A DNA stretch of 64,000 nucleotides. It comes from Termitomyces sp. T153 (lineage: Eukaryota > Basidiomycota > Agaricomycetes > Agaricales > Lyophyllaceae). Of this stretch, positions 30,817 through 43,330 are shown piece after piece; the stretch's first letter is position 1; each line of letters begins with the position of its first letter. The notes under the pieces are model-generated. The model was given only the letters and a program-made list of their open reading frames with translations. It made no database searches and had not been told where the DNA came from. Position numbers and translations under genes: made by a program. The stretch spans positions 310,001 to 374,000 of the forward strand of contig JACKQL020000050.1 of the NCBI GenBank assembly GCA_018296165.2. Reading direction: 5' to 3'.

Positions 30817-32140
30817 CATTCCCACCCCCAGTGCCAGCACCTCCAGAGCAACCCAAAGCCCCTCAACTTTCAACAGCAACCCAGAAGGTGAAAGAAATGC
30901 AACCCTGCCAGTCAACATCAAAATCATTGGCACTGTCCCCTTTGCATGCATCTTACAAGATGTCACCCCTGCCTTCCAGCTACAAATCATGCCAGCCTTA
31001 CCAGAGGAGCACTTCTGCACAGAAACTACCTCGCTGGAGTGCAAAACAGAGGAGCAGATCCTATATGAAGTAGTTTCCCTGGAGTATCATGAATTTGCTG
31101 ATGTATTTGAAGGGAGTGCTAAAGAACTTCTCCCACACTACTCCTATAATCACAAGATTGACCTCAAAGAAGGCACCTCACTCCTGTTTGGCAAGATCTA
31201 CAACATGTCTGAGATTGAGCTCTGGGCCCTGAAAGAATACCTTGATGACATGCTTGGCAAAGGCTTCATATGCCCATCAATCTCTGCTGCCGGCGCTCCA
31301 GTCTTGTTTGCCAAGAAGAAGGACAGATCACTCAGACTCTGTGTAGATTACCAGGGACTCAACAAAGTCACCAAAAAGAACTGGTATCCTCTTTTCCTGA
31401 TTGGGGACCTTGTTAACTGCCTCTGCCATGCCAAGATCTACACAAAGATAGACCTCCATTCTGGCTATAACAATGTCTGGATTGCTCCAGGACATGAATG
31501 GAAGACCGCCTTTTGCACCTGCTATGGCCTCTTTGAGTACCTAGTAATGCCTTTCAGAATGACTAACTCCTCTGCAACTTTCCAGTACTTCATGAACAAC
31601 ATCTTCTACAACATGAATGATGTTTTTGTCATTGTGTACCTGGACAATATACTGATCTACTCAAATTTGCCCAAGAAGCATCCAAAGCATGTCTGCCACA
31701 TTCTAAAATGACTCTGGGAGTACCATCCCAAGAAATGCTCCTTCTACATGATGGAGGTCAAATACCTCAGGGTTATTGTCACTCCCAACAGTGTATGCAT
31801 GGACCCTGTCAAGGTTGAAGCCATACTCAACTGGCCCCCACCATGGAATGTCAAGGAGGTACAGTCATTCCTGGGGTTTGCTAACTTTTATTGCTAATTT
31901 GACAACTACTTCAGAATCACCCAACTCCTCAACCAACTCAGGCAGAAGGACATTTCTTGGGATTGGGACAGCAAGTGCCAAAGTGTATTCCTCCTCCTCA
32001 AGAAGGCCTTTATCTCCACTCCAGTCCTCTACCATTTTGACCCCCTCTGCCAGTCATGCTCAAATGCAATGCTTCTGATTACACCATTGCCAGAATACTC
32101 TTCCAGTCAGATTCTGGAGGCAAGGATCTCCATCCCTTCT
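30782..32140 (+). pseudogene. Reverse transcriptase of element 5
   Basis: 30782-31711 is open: YNHKIDLKEGTSLLFGKIY, APVLFAKKKDRSLRLCVDY, YTKIDLHSGYNNVWI, PFRMTNSSATFQYFMN and the catalytic box as VYLDNILIYS, where the second Asp has become Asn. After a stop the thumb and connection continue (LWEYHPKKCSFYMMEVKYL, WPPPWNVKEVQSFLGF, ISWDWDSKCQSVFLLLKKAF) to the copia LTR at 32152. Confidence 0.85.
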
Positions 32141-32151
32141 ACAGCTGTTCA

Positions 32152-32617
32152 TGTTGAAGACAGGCAAAGCACAGGGGACTGAATAGTTACTAAAGCTGAA
32201 GTCCAGAGTCAGAAACTGAGTGTATTGAAGTGTAACACACTAACCTGAAGTCCAGAGTCAGAAACTGAGTGGGGACTTCAGGCTTCTACATTATCTATAT
32301 ATACTGTAATGTAACTGAATAGAAGAGAATCCATGTGATTGAATTGAATAGAGAGACAATCACATGGAAGTGAATTGAATAGAAAGACAATCACATGAAA
32401 GTGAATTGAATAGAAAGACAATCACATGGAAGTGAATTGAATAGGAAGACAATCACATGAAAGATACATGTGATTGAATTGAATAGAAAGATAATCACAT
32501 GGAAGGTACATGTGATTGAATTCAATAGCAATGAAAGGAAGCGGACTAAACATGTGTCAAATGAACTTGGAGTGAATGCTGATCATCCATAGTAGAATGC
32601 AATAAGCAATTCTAACA
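32152..32617 (-). repeat. Copia LTR (3' in element sense)
   Basis: 466 bp. Longer than its partner because of a roughly 50-bp internal duplication (the CTGAAGTCCAGAGTCAG segment appears twice) and a larger minisatellite. Confidence 0.9.
32325..32530. repeat. Minisatellite in the copia LTR
   Basis: About six units of roughly 31-41 bp built on GTGAATTGAATAGAAAGACA plus ATCACATGGA. The partner LTR (37540-37670) has fewer, more diverged units. Confidence 0.85.
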
Positions 32618-32629
32618 CTCCCCCCTGAT
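32618..32629 (-). promoter_or_regulatory. Copia polypurine tract
   Basis: Minus strand TCAGGGGGGAG immediately upstream of the 3' LTR, the expected plus-strand DNA primer. Confidence 0.7.
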
Positions 32630-32644
32630 CCAGTCAATCTCCAA

Positions 32645-34126
32645 GCTTGAATAAGCTAGTAAATCATTCCCTGTCTGCAGAATTCCACTTTGAGTAGAGG
32701 AAGTGGTTTTGTGAGTAGATCTGCCACTTGTTCTGTTCCAGGAATATGATGAGGAATCAATTTCTGCTGATCAACTGTATCTCTGAGCCAATAGAAGCTG
32801 AGGTCAAGGTGTTTCATTCATCTATGTTCTGGATTCTTGGTAACACTGACTGCAGATTGATTGTCAATCAGCATGGGAGATAGAACAGTAGAAGAGTATC
32901 CCATTTCATGTAGAATATTCTGCATCCAGATGATTTCTTTGCCAGCTTCTACAGCAGCAATGTATGTATTCTGCTTCAGTTGTGGATAAGGCAACAACTG
33001 ATTGAAGCTTGCTACTCCATCCAATAGCTCCACCACCAATTGTAGTCAGATAACCACCAGTAGAGCAGCCGGAATCAGGACAATCTCCATGTGAGGCATC
33101 ACAGAATGTAGTAAAGGGTTGAATGCCAGTGTCAGCATTAAAATGGAGTCTATAATCCATTGTGCCTTTGCAATAGCGTAATAAATGCTTGACTGCAGCC
33201 CAATGCTTGGGTCCTGGAGAGGAATTGAAGCATCCAAGGCATGAGACTGCATAAGCAATATCTGGCCTTGTCATAGTAGCCAAATACTGCAATGAACCAA
33301 TTGCATTTAAATAAGGCACATTGCACATCTCCTCCTCTTCTGCTTCATTCTGTGGTGTCATGGCTTTAGAGAGTTTGATTCCAGGTGTCATTGGAGTAGA
33401 TACTGGATTGCAATTACTCATTTTATAGCACTCCAACATATCAACAATGTATTGACATTGTGAGAGTGAAATAGAACATTTAGAGTAGTCTCTGTGTATC
33501 TGAAAATCTAAAAGGAAGTGGGAAGAGCCCAAGTCATGTATTTTGAAGTGCTTTTTGAGGTCATCAACTGCAGAGTCAAGTGCAGCAGTAGATTTGGAAG
33601 CAAGTGTAATGTCATCAATATAGATGGGCACAATGATCTTGACTTCTCCTCTGACATAGAGAGATAGATAGAGCAGTCAGATTCAAGTCTTTTGAAGTCC
33701 ATTGATAATAATGCTCCATATAGTTTCTTGTTCCACTGCCTGCCTGCTTGCTTTAGACAATAAAGTGACTTCTTGAGCCTGAGTACCTTCTTTCCATTCT
33801 GAAACCCCTCTGGTTGAAGCATATAGATATCTTCTTCCAGATCTCCATTGGGGAAAGCAGAAGTGACAATTCACAGAGTGCAATTCCATGTCCTCTATGC
33901 TAGCAATAGCAAGGATAAGGCACAAAGATGCAGGTCAAAATGTTGGTGCAAAGACTTCATTATAATCAATGCCAGAACACTGTATATAACCCTTTGCAAC
34001 AAGTCTAGCTTTGAAGCACTCAATTGAGCCATCTGCATTGTACTTGATGCAAAAGACCCATCCACAGCCAATTGCTTTCTTGCCTTCAGGCAAGTCACAC
34101 TCCTCCCAGGTCCCATCAGCTACCAA
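32645..34126 (-). pseudogene. Copia reverse transcriptase-RNase H
   Basis: Begins [20 protein letters not shown], continues [37 protein letters not shown] and the catalytic YIDDITLASK (33622 down). RNase H follows: FCDASHGDCPDSGCSTGGY, VALSTTEAEYI and MLIDNQSAVSVTKNPEHR, ending EQVADLLTKPLPL near 32690. Breaks occur at about 33900, 33660 and 33000. The active-site Asp pair is intact. Confidence 0.85.
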
Positions 34127-34622
34127 TGAGATATACTCATCAACTGCAGCTTGATACTACTTCTCAGCATCCACAGTTTTCATAGCTTGCTTGAATGTCC
34201 TAGGATCTGAAAAAGTAGCCATTCCAGCAAATCAAACATCCTCAAAACCAGGGTCAAGTAGATCTGGATCAGGTTCAAGATCAGACCCCAGATCTGATTC
34301 AGCTTGGACTTTGCTCTTCTTCCTCATCAGAACTATCCTGGACTGGTTCCTAATGTTGTACTATCCACCAATCTCTTGGAGGCTGTAAATTGCATTTAGA
34401 GCATCTCAGAGCAAAGGGAGGTGATGGAGGAGTAGGAATTTGAGCTAGTGGCTGATCTGGTAGCTGAGCTAAATGTCTAGCACAATTTGGATGAGGTCTA
34501 GGAGGTGCTGGAGCAGCTGGTGGTGGTATTATAGGGCATGCAGGTGCAGAAGGTTTAGATTGTATTTTTAATTGCAATAACTTAAAAAAATTTCAGGATG
34601 TGCAGGAGGTAATAACTGGCAC
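34127..34622 (-). other. Copia linker between integrase and RT
   Basis: A proline-rich, low-conservation stretch (for example PACPIIPPPAAPAPPRP) with stops, corresponding to the variable integrase C-terminus. Confidence 0.5.
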
Positions 34623-35864
34623 TTAGAGAACAAATGGTTTTTGCTCATCATTTTCAAGAGCAGGTAACTCAAACACTGCACTTTGATTGGGGGATGCACT
34701 TTCAGGTAGGACTGATAGATCCATAGGTGGTAAAGGAGGTGTAGGAGGTATTACTGGCCTAGTTAAGTGCAAACCAGGCAATAAGCACTCATCAAACTCT
34801 GCTCTTTCAGAAATTACAGTCTTCTTGGTATCAGGATTGTAAAATAACCATCCTTTATAACCAGGAGAATACCCAATGAAGATGCATTTCTCCATGTGAG
34901 ACTGTAAAGAGCTGCACTTATCCCTTTGTATATAAATATATGCTCTACATCCCCAGACTCTGAGATAAGAGACATCTGGTTTGCACTTGTACCATGCTTC
35001 ATAAAGATTAATTGACTGAGCTGCAGTTGGTCAATTCAGAATGTGAATCTGGGCATGAAGTCAATGTGCCCAGAATGAGGCTGGTAGACATGATTCATTG
35101 AGCATAGCAGTAATGTCCTCTGAGAGTGTTCTATTTGCTCTCTCAGCAACATCATTCTGCTGAGGTCTCTTGCGAGTTGTATGCCTCCTTTTAATTCCAC
35201 AAGCATCAGTATATGCAATAAACTTCTTTGACATGTACTCTCCACCTTTATCATCTTGTATGGCCTTGACTTTGGCATTTAGAGCATTCTCTGCATAAGC
35301 TTTAAATGTCTTAAAGGCATTAAATGCTTCACTTTTCTTCTGAGCCATAGCAGCTTTAAAGCTTGTGCAATCATCAATGAATGTAATCCAATAATGATAG
35401 CCCCCAATTGCAGTGACTGGAAGAGGGCCATGTACATCACTGTGGATCAATTCTAATGGTTTAGATGCATGGCTACTGGAAGAAGGAAAGGGATTAGAGT
35501 GCATTTTGCCAGCCAAACAAGGTTCACAGATGGGATCAGGCTTTGCAGCAGAATTCAAGTCCAAACCAACTACTAATTTATTATTGATCATCTTTTTGAC
35601 ATCAGCATAGTTATGATGAGCAAATCTGCAATGCCAAAGTGTCAAATCAAGTGGTAAAGTGCTGGTAAGATGAGCAGACTCTGAAATAGGTGCAGTACAA
35701 CCATCCAAATGAGCAGAGTTATCAGAGTTGATTGTAGCACAGAATAACTCTTTCCTATTTAACCAAAAGTGCACGGCTTGTTTGTCAATATGAATATTGT
35801 AGCCTTTGTTTCTAATCAAATATAGACAGGACAAGAGATTATTTTGAAGTGATGGAACATGCAA
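34623..35864 (-). pseudogene. Copia integrase
   Basis: 35864-35061 has the zinc-binding region (LWHCRFAHHNYADVKKM, PICEPCLAGK) and the catalytic core with the three acidic residues in IHSDVHGPLP, IQDDKGGEYMS and QNDVAERANRTL. After a break, 35002-34623 has the typical CIFIGYSPGYKGWLFY segment. The core is complete. Confidence 0.85.
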
Positions 35865-36002
35865 GACTCTGTGGAACTCTAAAGACCAGATTTTCTTCCC
35901 ATTTACAACTGGATGGAATACAACTGTTCCAATCCCAGCTGAGTAAATGATGCAGCTATCAGCTAATCTGACTGGAGTGTGATAAGGAGAATAATTCTGA
36001 AC

Positions 36003-37059
36003 TCAATTTTGATGTGGGGTCATGTGGCAAGTGGCTCTTGAGTCTACAATCCAATCAAAGTCAGCTTCAGGCTGTATGGGAAGAGAGGGATCTGAATGAT
36101 CTAGTAAACAAGTACTTGCATTTCTAGCAAATTCTGCATTATCTTTCTTAGACTTGTCATTATTAAAAGCTATATCAGCTTGCTCCTGCTTTTTGCTTCT
36201 CTTGTTGCAAGATTTTGTCTGCTGCTTTGCTTGTTGCTGAGCTGCTTTGTATGTGTAGCAATTAGCTTGTATGTGGCCTTGCAAGGTGCAAACATTATAG
36301 ACAGATTTGGCTAAAGCAGCACTCATAGCAATTATAGCAGCAGCAGACTCATCAGAGTGATGATGACATTGTGTTTGCTCTGTAACAAAGGCCTGATGGA
36401 TTTTGGCCTTGTCCAAGTCATCTTTGAGAAGAAGAGTAGATACAAAAGCTGAGAAATTATCAGGAAGTGCCCTTATTAATGCCATAGATGCTAGTTCATT
36501 GTCTAATTTGGCAATATCAAAGTCTTTTGGGCACAAATCCTGGATTTTCTTCATTGCAGTCTCAACTCTGTTGATTAAAGTCTCCAAATTCTCCTCCTCT
36601 CCTTTTCTAATAGAGAACAAGTCATCATAGACATTAAAGCATGTGCCAGGGCATTGCTGCATGTGTATCTGCTTCAAGGCTTCCCACATTTTGTCTGGTT
36701 GATCTTTATAATGATTGAGATAGATTCTTTGATCATCTTTCACCATCAAATAAATCAGACCAGATGCAACATTAGCCTCTTTCTGCCATTCTGTGTATTC
36801 TCTTTTTTTCCTCTGATGTAGGTTTTTCAGAGAGTTGAGGAGCCAAAGAAAGCATGGACATAGGCATCCAGGCATTTTGGGACTGAAGATAAGCTTCCAT
36901 TTCACCAACCCATGAGTTATAGTTGTGGGAATTGAGTTTGGTGAAGGTTGGAATAAATGTAGGCATGGTGGAAGAGGTGATTTGGAGTGTAGATTGAATA
37001 ATAAAGTGTGGAGTTGCAGAATGCAGCAAAAAATGTGTTTGAAAGTGCTTTAGGAGCAA
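36003..37059 (-). pseudogene. Copia gag and protease
   Basis: Start likely at MPTFIPTFTKLNSHNYNSW, with a frameshift near 36800 in a T-run. The gag helical domain follows (EANVASGLIYLMVKDDQ, ALIRALPDNFSAF), then a zinc knuckle whose first Cys is Tyr (YNVCTLQGHIQANC). The protease motif reads WIVDSRATCHMTPH, with Gly of DSGAT changed to Arg. Confidence 0.8.
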
Positions 37060-37384
37060 TAATGTGCTAAAATCTAGTGTGCCAGAATGAATACAGCCAC
37101 AATCCAGTCAAACTGGCAGGGTTCCTGTAAGGTCCTCAGGAGTGGTGCAGCAGGAAAGTGAGGTATAGTAAAGCTAACTAACTAACTGCAGACTCTGCAA
37201 TTGTAACGCCTCCCAGTTAGGCAGGTCAGGCTTCACTAGCAAGATAAAGCAGCCCCACTTAAGGGTTACTACTCAATAGTTCAGAGTCTATGTATGTAAA
37301 GGGAGCTGCAACTACTATAAGGACTATAGCACAGACACAAAGCAAATCAAAATGATAAAAAGCTTCAGACTAAAGCTTTAGAGG

Positions 37385-37399
37385 CTAAGGTCCATAACC
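37385..37399 (-). promoter_or_regulatory. Copia primer-binding site candidate
   Basis: Minus strand after the 5' LTR: GGTTATGGACC. It resembles the complement of the initiator-tRNA-Met anticodon arm (GGTTATGAGCC), the half-tRNA primer used by copia and Ty5, with two mismatches. Confidence 0.4.
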
Positions 37400-37759
37400 T
37401 GTTGAAGACAGGCAAAGCATAGGGGACTGAACAGTCACTAAAGCTGAAGTCCAGAGTTAGAAACTGAGTGGGGACTTCAGGCTTCTACATTATTTATATA
37501 TACTATAATGTAACTGAATAGAAAAAATCACATGCAGAATCCATGTGATTGAACTGAATAGAAAGGGAATCACATGGAAGATATATGTGATTGAATTGAA
37601 TAGAAAGATAATCACATAGAAGATACATATGATTGAATTGAATAGAAAGATACATGTGATAAACTGAATAGAAATGAAGGAAGCAGACTACACATGTGAT
37701 AAATGAACTTGGAGTAAATGCTGATCATCCATAGTAGAATGCAATAAGCAATTCTAACA
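37400..37759 (-). repeat. Copia LTR (5' in element sense)
   Basis: 360 bp, TGTTGAAG...TCTAACA, with a TATATATAC sequence near 37497 shared with the other LTR. Confidence 0.9.
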
Positions 37760-37823
37760 TGAAGTACTAGAGGTTGTTGTGGTTGGAGTAAACTTGAATG
37801 TGATGCAGTGCTCCTTCAAGATA

Positions 37824-38033
37824 TGTAATGGAGCACCTGTTACTCCTCAGTAGCAATTACTCCTTAATATTAATTTCTTTATGTTATTATTGAGTAGCAT
37901 TACATGATGCTACCTTTAAATACTCATATTGTAATTATATAAGGCAGTGCCTTACTTCATACTTTGTAGACAAGATCAATTGACTGGTTTTGACTTATGA
38001 GATGTGAACTGTAAGCTGCACAAATGGTTCCTC
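37824..38033 (+). repeat. Diverged relic LTR of gypsy family 7
   Basis: Starts TGTAATGGAGC and shares GTAATTATATAAGGCAG, CTTACTTCATACTTTGTAGA and GCTGCACAAA with the LTRs at 39678 and 48538. No coding region is attached, so it is a solo or truncated copy. Confidence 0.65.
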
Positions 38034-39677
38034 AGCATTCATTAAGATGATGAGTTCAAAATAGATCTTCATATTACTTTCTCCATATTGCCATATTTGG
38101 AGAATTTAGGCCATATATGGTAGCTTCTAGCCAATGATGGGTACTGGCTTTAGCCACACCCCACCTTCTCAGCAGCATTCTGCCAGCAGTGGACCAATAC
38201 ATTGTTGAGAGCAGATTTTGTCACAAGTAGTCACAGCCAGTCATGAAAAATAACATTAGCCAGTGGCAGTCTCACTGACAGTCTGCTGACACTAGCAAAA
38301 TTGCAGTATTAAGTGGCCATGACAGGCTGGTCACTGAAAAACATAATTGCAATGGACCCAGTAGTATCAGTGGCTTTAGATTCTGGTCAAAGAACTCCAC
38401 TTGATATGTATAGTATGACATAATGTATAGCCTCCACAGCACCCATATCATATGTTACATAGTGAGGATTCTGTTATGGTATAGCAGACTCTGCCAGTGA
38501 TGTAGAATACCACACAAAGTATGCTCTACTATACTGTAACATATGTATGTCTCCATGTGTGGCTGTGACATCTCCAATCCTTTCATTAAAGAACCTACTA
38601 CTATACAAATGCTATTGACCTCAGATGTACATGCTAGTCCATGCACTCCCCTATTCTAAGAGCCATCCAAATTTTAAAGGCCACTGCTCTCATGACAATT
38701 TCAAAAAGTATCAAGAAAATTTTTGTGCATTGTCAAGCTCAGGAAATTGGTCAATTGGCCAGTGTCTTAGATCAAGAAGTGGTTTCTCTCAAATATGAAG
38801 AGCTCAGGGGTCACAAGCAATTGAAAATATTATCAGGCATATTTCTCTGGGCATTATGAAAAACTACAATGCTATGGCCTTAAGGATAGTAGAGGTATGT
38901 AAAATCTTTTTATGTCTTTATTCAAGCCTGATAATTTGCATAGACTCTGACTGTTGGCCAAGTTTCCAAAAAAAAATTGGCACTATGATCAAAGCCAGCT
39001 TGCAGGCCACACTTGATCTTGATCATATGACTGATCAAAAAGAAACTCTCCAACAACACTCAAGTCATTTTAATAAGCATTGTGCAAAGCTGTAAAAGCT
39101 CATGAGTCATTATCTTCTCTTATAGATTGTTTCAGGTGCTTATCATAGTCATAGAATCAAGAAGGTATGGATAGCTATTTTTAGACTTTTGCTATCATTG
39201 TTGGTAATTGCCTTCAGGAGATTATGGTGACTTGACAAATATGGGTATTTGTTTGATGTAGTCCATGAAACATCACTAACATTATTCTAGCTTCTGGTCA
39301 AATGCCTGAAGCTTAACAATGAGACCTTCTTAGCATTAACTAAGTTTGAAGTCTACTATGTGGTTAATTATCACACTTTTTCATCTATTCTTTATATATT
39401 ATCCCTAGTCATACAGTCTCCAGGAAGATCACAAAGGAGAGTGATGCTGAGAAGGCTCATCAATGAACTCAACAAGGCTTTTGATTCATTGGAATCAGAA
39501 CTCAAACTCTCACCCAATTGCACTGCAGAGGAACAAGATGACAATAATAGCAATTCAAATGTCATTTCAAGCTGCAAGAAACATCTGATTGTATTGCTCA
39601 ATCCAAGACATTTAGGACTTGACATCATTTTATAAACAATATCACTGAGGTGGCAGGTCAATGGTGGACTGGTAATT
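38034..39677. other. AT-rich sequence with unrecognised coding-like traces
   Basis: Plus-strand frames at 38641-39095 and 39360-39635 (for example LRRLINELNKAFDSLESEL) may be exons of a decayed gene, but I recognise no family and splice joins are not convincing. Confidence 0.35.
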
Positions 39678-39869
39678 TGTAATGGAGCAGCCATTACCTA
39701 GCTGTACCATACATTATATATTAATTATTGAGCTATACAGATAGCATCATGTGATGCTATCTCTGAAAACTACTGTACTTGTAATTATATAAGGCAGATT
39801 CACTATCAACTGGTTTTGACTTATGGAGTGTGAACTGTAAGCTGCACAAACTATAATGGAAACATTCCA
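39678..39869 (+). repeat. 5' LTR of gypsy element 7
   Basis: 192 bp, starting TGTAATGGAGCAGCC; lacks about 24 bp present in the 3' LTR (the ACTTCATACTTTGTAGA segment). Flanked on the left by TAATT. Confidence 0.75.
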
Positions 39870-39967
39870 TTTTTTACAAGTCAAACAAGTGTTAACTCAT
39901 TTGCAAAGCAAAAAGCTGAACTTCTATATGATTAGCACATTAAAAAGTTTGATGTGCACCTTCTACA

Positions 39968-42600
39968 ATGAGCACTATGATGGCCATGAAAGGTCAAGTG
40001 CTCAGGCCTAGGTCCAAGACAGAGTTCAATGGAGCATCGAAGAGTGATCCACAGGGACATTGGAATTTGCTATGCACCATGATGGGGCAGGGAGAGTACT
40101 GTGATGCCAGGAGGGCTGCCAGCAGTTACTTCAATATGACCACCTGTAAGTGGTCAAGGTGTCACAGTGGAGGGCTCTCAAGGGCCCCCTACCCAATTAT
40201 ACCCAACAGCAGAGCCAGGAGGTGTAGTGGTGTTTGCAGAAAAGGGAAAAACCCCTGTGTATGCACCCACAGCACTGAGGTTGGAAGAACTTCAATCCTT
40301 CCTAAATGCTATGAGAAGTCAGCTTGACTCTTCAATAGTGAGTACACTGATGAATAGTGAAGAGGACTTCTCTTACAGGGCCCACAGCCTGTATAATTGT
40401 AAGCTAGTTCTGCACTAAGTATGTGATTGGCAGCCTCAGCAGTGTTCATCAAGAAAATACTAGAGGATGTCAGAGACACCTCAGATATGGATAGTGATGC
40501 TCACCCAGATAACATCCTTTGTAGAGGGGTGATGGTATTCTGGCAAAACCATGTTGAGGTTTTCAAGACCTCAACTCAGCAACATTTAGCTGCTAGAGTA
40601 GCTAAACATATTGCAATTCAGAGGTCATTGGGAGATGACATAATCCCAACAGATCCAATGAAGTACCTGGATATTTACATGCTCTTCTTAGCACAGAAAG
40701 TAATGGATTACCTCCAGCATAAAAAGCTACAGGGATTGCAAGCATTGTCTGCAATGCCATCACCATATCTTGGTGGGGCTTATGTGCCCCAATTATCCAC
40801 AGTCAACAAAGCATTGACTCTGTTGCAAGCATTACAACAGCCTAATGAAATGCCATGTAATTACACAGCTAGACAGGTTGCAGTGGACTATCAACAATAG
40901 GCCACATTAAACATGATTGTAGCACCAGACTTGGCATCTACTGATGCAGAGTTGGTGATTATGGTAAAATAACCTGTAGTGTGGCATAGACCTGTGGATC
41001 TACATGGAGGGCACTAACTTGAGAAGATTGAATCATCCTATAGCAATTTTGCAATGGGGACATGGAGGACTTCAGACAGTTCTATGTGGATGATCAAGGG
41101 GTGGTGTTCCAGAGGAATACTGCCTATGATGCATAGCTAGAGGGGTACATTTCACTAGAATGAACTAGGCCAATTAATAAGGAGGAGCAAGAGTTTTGCT
41201 CACCTCTAAGAGACAAATATGCTGGGACTGAACAGAGCCCCACAGAGTTTCAGAGACATGCAGGTCAAGGAGCAAATGCTCCTTTGATCTGGTCTGAAGA
41301 AAGAATTGTGAGTGGAGAAGAACTTGGACAGGGATTACCAGATAGTGATCCTGTGTCCTCTCTGTTCTCTATGCCACACTATGAACTCCAGGGTCCAGGA
41401 GGAAGCCCAGAAAGAGAACCACATCTCTAGAAGGAGGCCTACCTAATCCAGAAGGACCAAATAATGGTCTCTCTAGCAAGAACAATGGTGTGGGACAAAG
41501 AGCTGTAAGAAGGAGGACTACAGTCCTCCCAGAGAGACAGCCACAGTGGTTTTCAATGCTGCCACAACACTGTGGACGTTTTGCTACCCAAGGAGCAGAA
41601 GAAGCCCACAAATATCACTGCCAGACAATGCATGATTGTCTGAGGGCAGTGATGGAACAGTAGGACTCAAGCCAAGGTGAAATGATCCATCAAAAATGAT
41701 CACTCCTTATGCAGAGTCTGCTAAGTTTAGTGAACTTGAAGACTGGTTAATGAGCATCTGCATGTTCTATACTATAGCTCAGTATGGTGGAAATAGGCAC
41801 AATTGCAAGAAAGTCCTATGGGCATGCTGAAGTGGTACCTACAACATATAATATATGTCAATAGGGCCCAGTCCCACTGGAGGTTCAAGAATATGATTCT
41901 TGCACTGTACAATCAATTTATACAGCCTTCAACAATGCAAAATGCATGCAATGCTTTTCACAACATGGTATATGCAGTCAAAGAGGGAGTGCAAGGCTTC
42001 TATGATGCCTTGCTCAACCATGCTCAAAAAATGGCCATGTTTCCAACAAATTTACCATTCATGAGTAGTTTTTGGAGAGGATACTCTCTAACATGCTCAT
42101 TGTGTTAATATGCAACAGCAGACTGGCTTCTGAAGTAAATACAGTCAAGGAGTTTGTCTCAGAGGCTAAGGCCTATGAGAATAGCATTAAAACTGCTATG
42201 CACTACTTAGAGCCCAGCAAGAAAAGTTGGTCAGAATGGCAGCTGTTGCTGGCAGCAGCACAGTCTTTAGCAATTGGGACTGCAATGGCTAAGCAGACAG
42301 AAGTGACTGGACAGCATAGTCAGTCACAGCTGTTTAAGTCAGCTAAGAGGCCTGCTATATGCATGGTCTTGAGACCTATGCTAAAAGGTGGTATGGGCCA
42401 GGAGCCTTCTCAGCCTATAGCTGCAGTGCAGACAGCAAGGAAACATCTTGCTGCAGGGAAAAATGTGGTGGCCATAGCATCAGGCTAACTAGGCAGACAG
42501 TCCACTAACTGTTATAAGTGCAAAAAGGCTGGGCATTTTGCATATAAATGCAGGGAGCCAGTCAAGCCAGCTCTCTAAGTATTTATATGGGCAGCTCATA
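39968..42600 (+). pseudogene. Gag of element 7
   Basis: Traces: EKGKTPVYAPTALRLEELQ (about 40240), open piece 40427-40900 (HPDNILCRGVMVFWQNHVE), Pro/Gly-rich linker about 41390-41480, capsid 41700-42240 (SAKFSELEDWLMSICMFY, ASEVNTVKEFVSEAKAYE) and an intact CCHC knuckle CYKCKKAGHFAYKC at about 42512-42553. Multiple stops. Confidence 0.75.
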
Positions 42601-42999
42601 CAGCTACTCTATTGGATGTGGGAGAGGCTGACAATGAGTAGGAAGAAGAGCATGCTGAGGCCAATGTCAATGATGCATTTGAGTCCAATGGGACTCAGAA
42701 GCATAGGGAAGAGTACATTGAATTGAAAACATATGACAATGAGTACTGCACTTGTGGTAGTGACAGTGAGGGACTATTTGCCCTCACAGAGGTTCTTACT
42801 GGCAAGAATAGGGAGAGAGAACCTAGCAATAAGGTTTGCATGCAAAAAGTGGGGCTTGTGGCATCTAAAGCCATAGACCACCCAGTGCTGCCAGCACAAG
42901 ACAAAGAATGTCTCATCACTTGAATAAAGGTCAATAGCCACCAAGCATAGACACTGTGGGATTTAGAGAGTAACTTCCAGAATCACACCATCATTTGCT

Positions 43000-43330
43000 C
43001 ATGTGGCTGGGATATGGGTGGCACTATTGTCATCCTGCTGCTGAAAACAATTGAAAGTTGTTCTGTAGTGAATTATGGTGCCAGAATTACCATGAAAGTC
43101 CTGGATGAGATTTGCAATGTTATATGGACATTGCAAACTTCAATCACTACAACATGATCATAGAGACACCATTCATAAGGACCCATAAGATCCTCCATTT
43201 CACAAATGACTGGGTGGTCATCAATTCAAAGATGACTCTAGCTCACAAATTAGAGCTGGAAGATGCCAATAGCAATGCACAATGCTTCTGCACTGCAGAC
43301 AAGCAGCATGATGAGCAGCCCTAACTCTCT
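43000..43330 (+). pseudogene. Protease region of element 7
   Basis: SVVNYGARITMKVLDE at about 43060-43110 occupies the place of the retropepsin Asp motif but is eroded (Asn-Tyr-Gly). A further open stretch, 43112-43324, continues the domain. Confidence 0.4.

Larger units (their letters stand above)
26680..32151 (+). mobile_element. Tf1/sushi-type gypsy element 5 (3' truncated)
   Basis: 5' LTR, self-complementary PBS, then gag, protease and RT largely in one reading frame, as in Tf1-like elements that have a single gag-pol ORF. It breaks off in the RNase H start region where the copia LTR begins at 32152, and I do not see its continuation beyond the copia element. Many in-frame stops look like CAG/CGA/TGG turned to TAG/TGA. 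Confidence 0.8.
32152..37759 (-). mobile_element. Ty1/copia element 6
   Basis: LTRs at 32152-32617 and 37400-37759 flank minus-strand gag, protease, integrase, RT and RNase H, the copia order. LTR termini are TGTTGAAG and TCTAACA. A polypurine tract adjoins the 3' LTR and a half-tRNA-like PBS adjoins the 5' LTR. No target-site duplication is evident (GTTCA on the left, TGAAG on the right). Frameshifts and stops are present. Confidence 0.9.

Noticed and set aside
32334..32460. CRISPR-like regular repeat array
   Set aside because: Adjacent units without unique spacers, inside a retrotransposon LTR of a eukaryote: a minisatellite.
32147..37764. Target-site duplication around the copia element
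   Set aside because: Flanks are GTTCA and TGAAG, which do not match; a rearranged or recombined insertion is more likely.
38641..39635. Multi-exon host gene in the AT-rich spacer
   Set aside because: Frames have no recognisable family and no consistent intron joins; left as unassigned.
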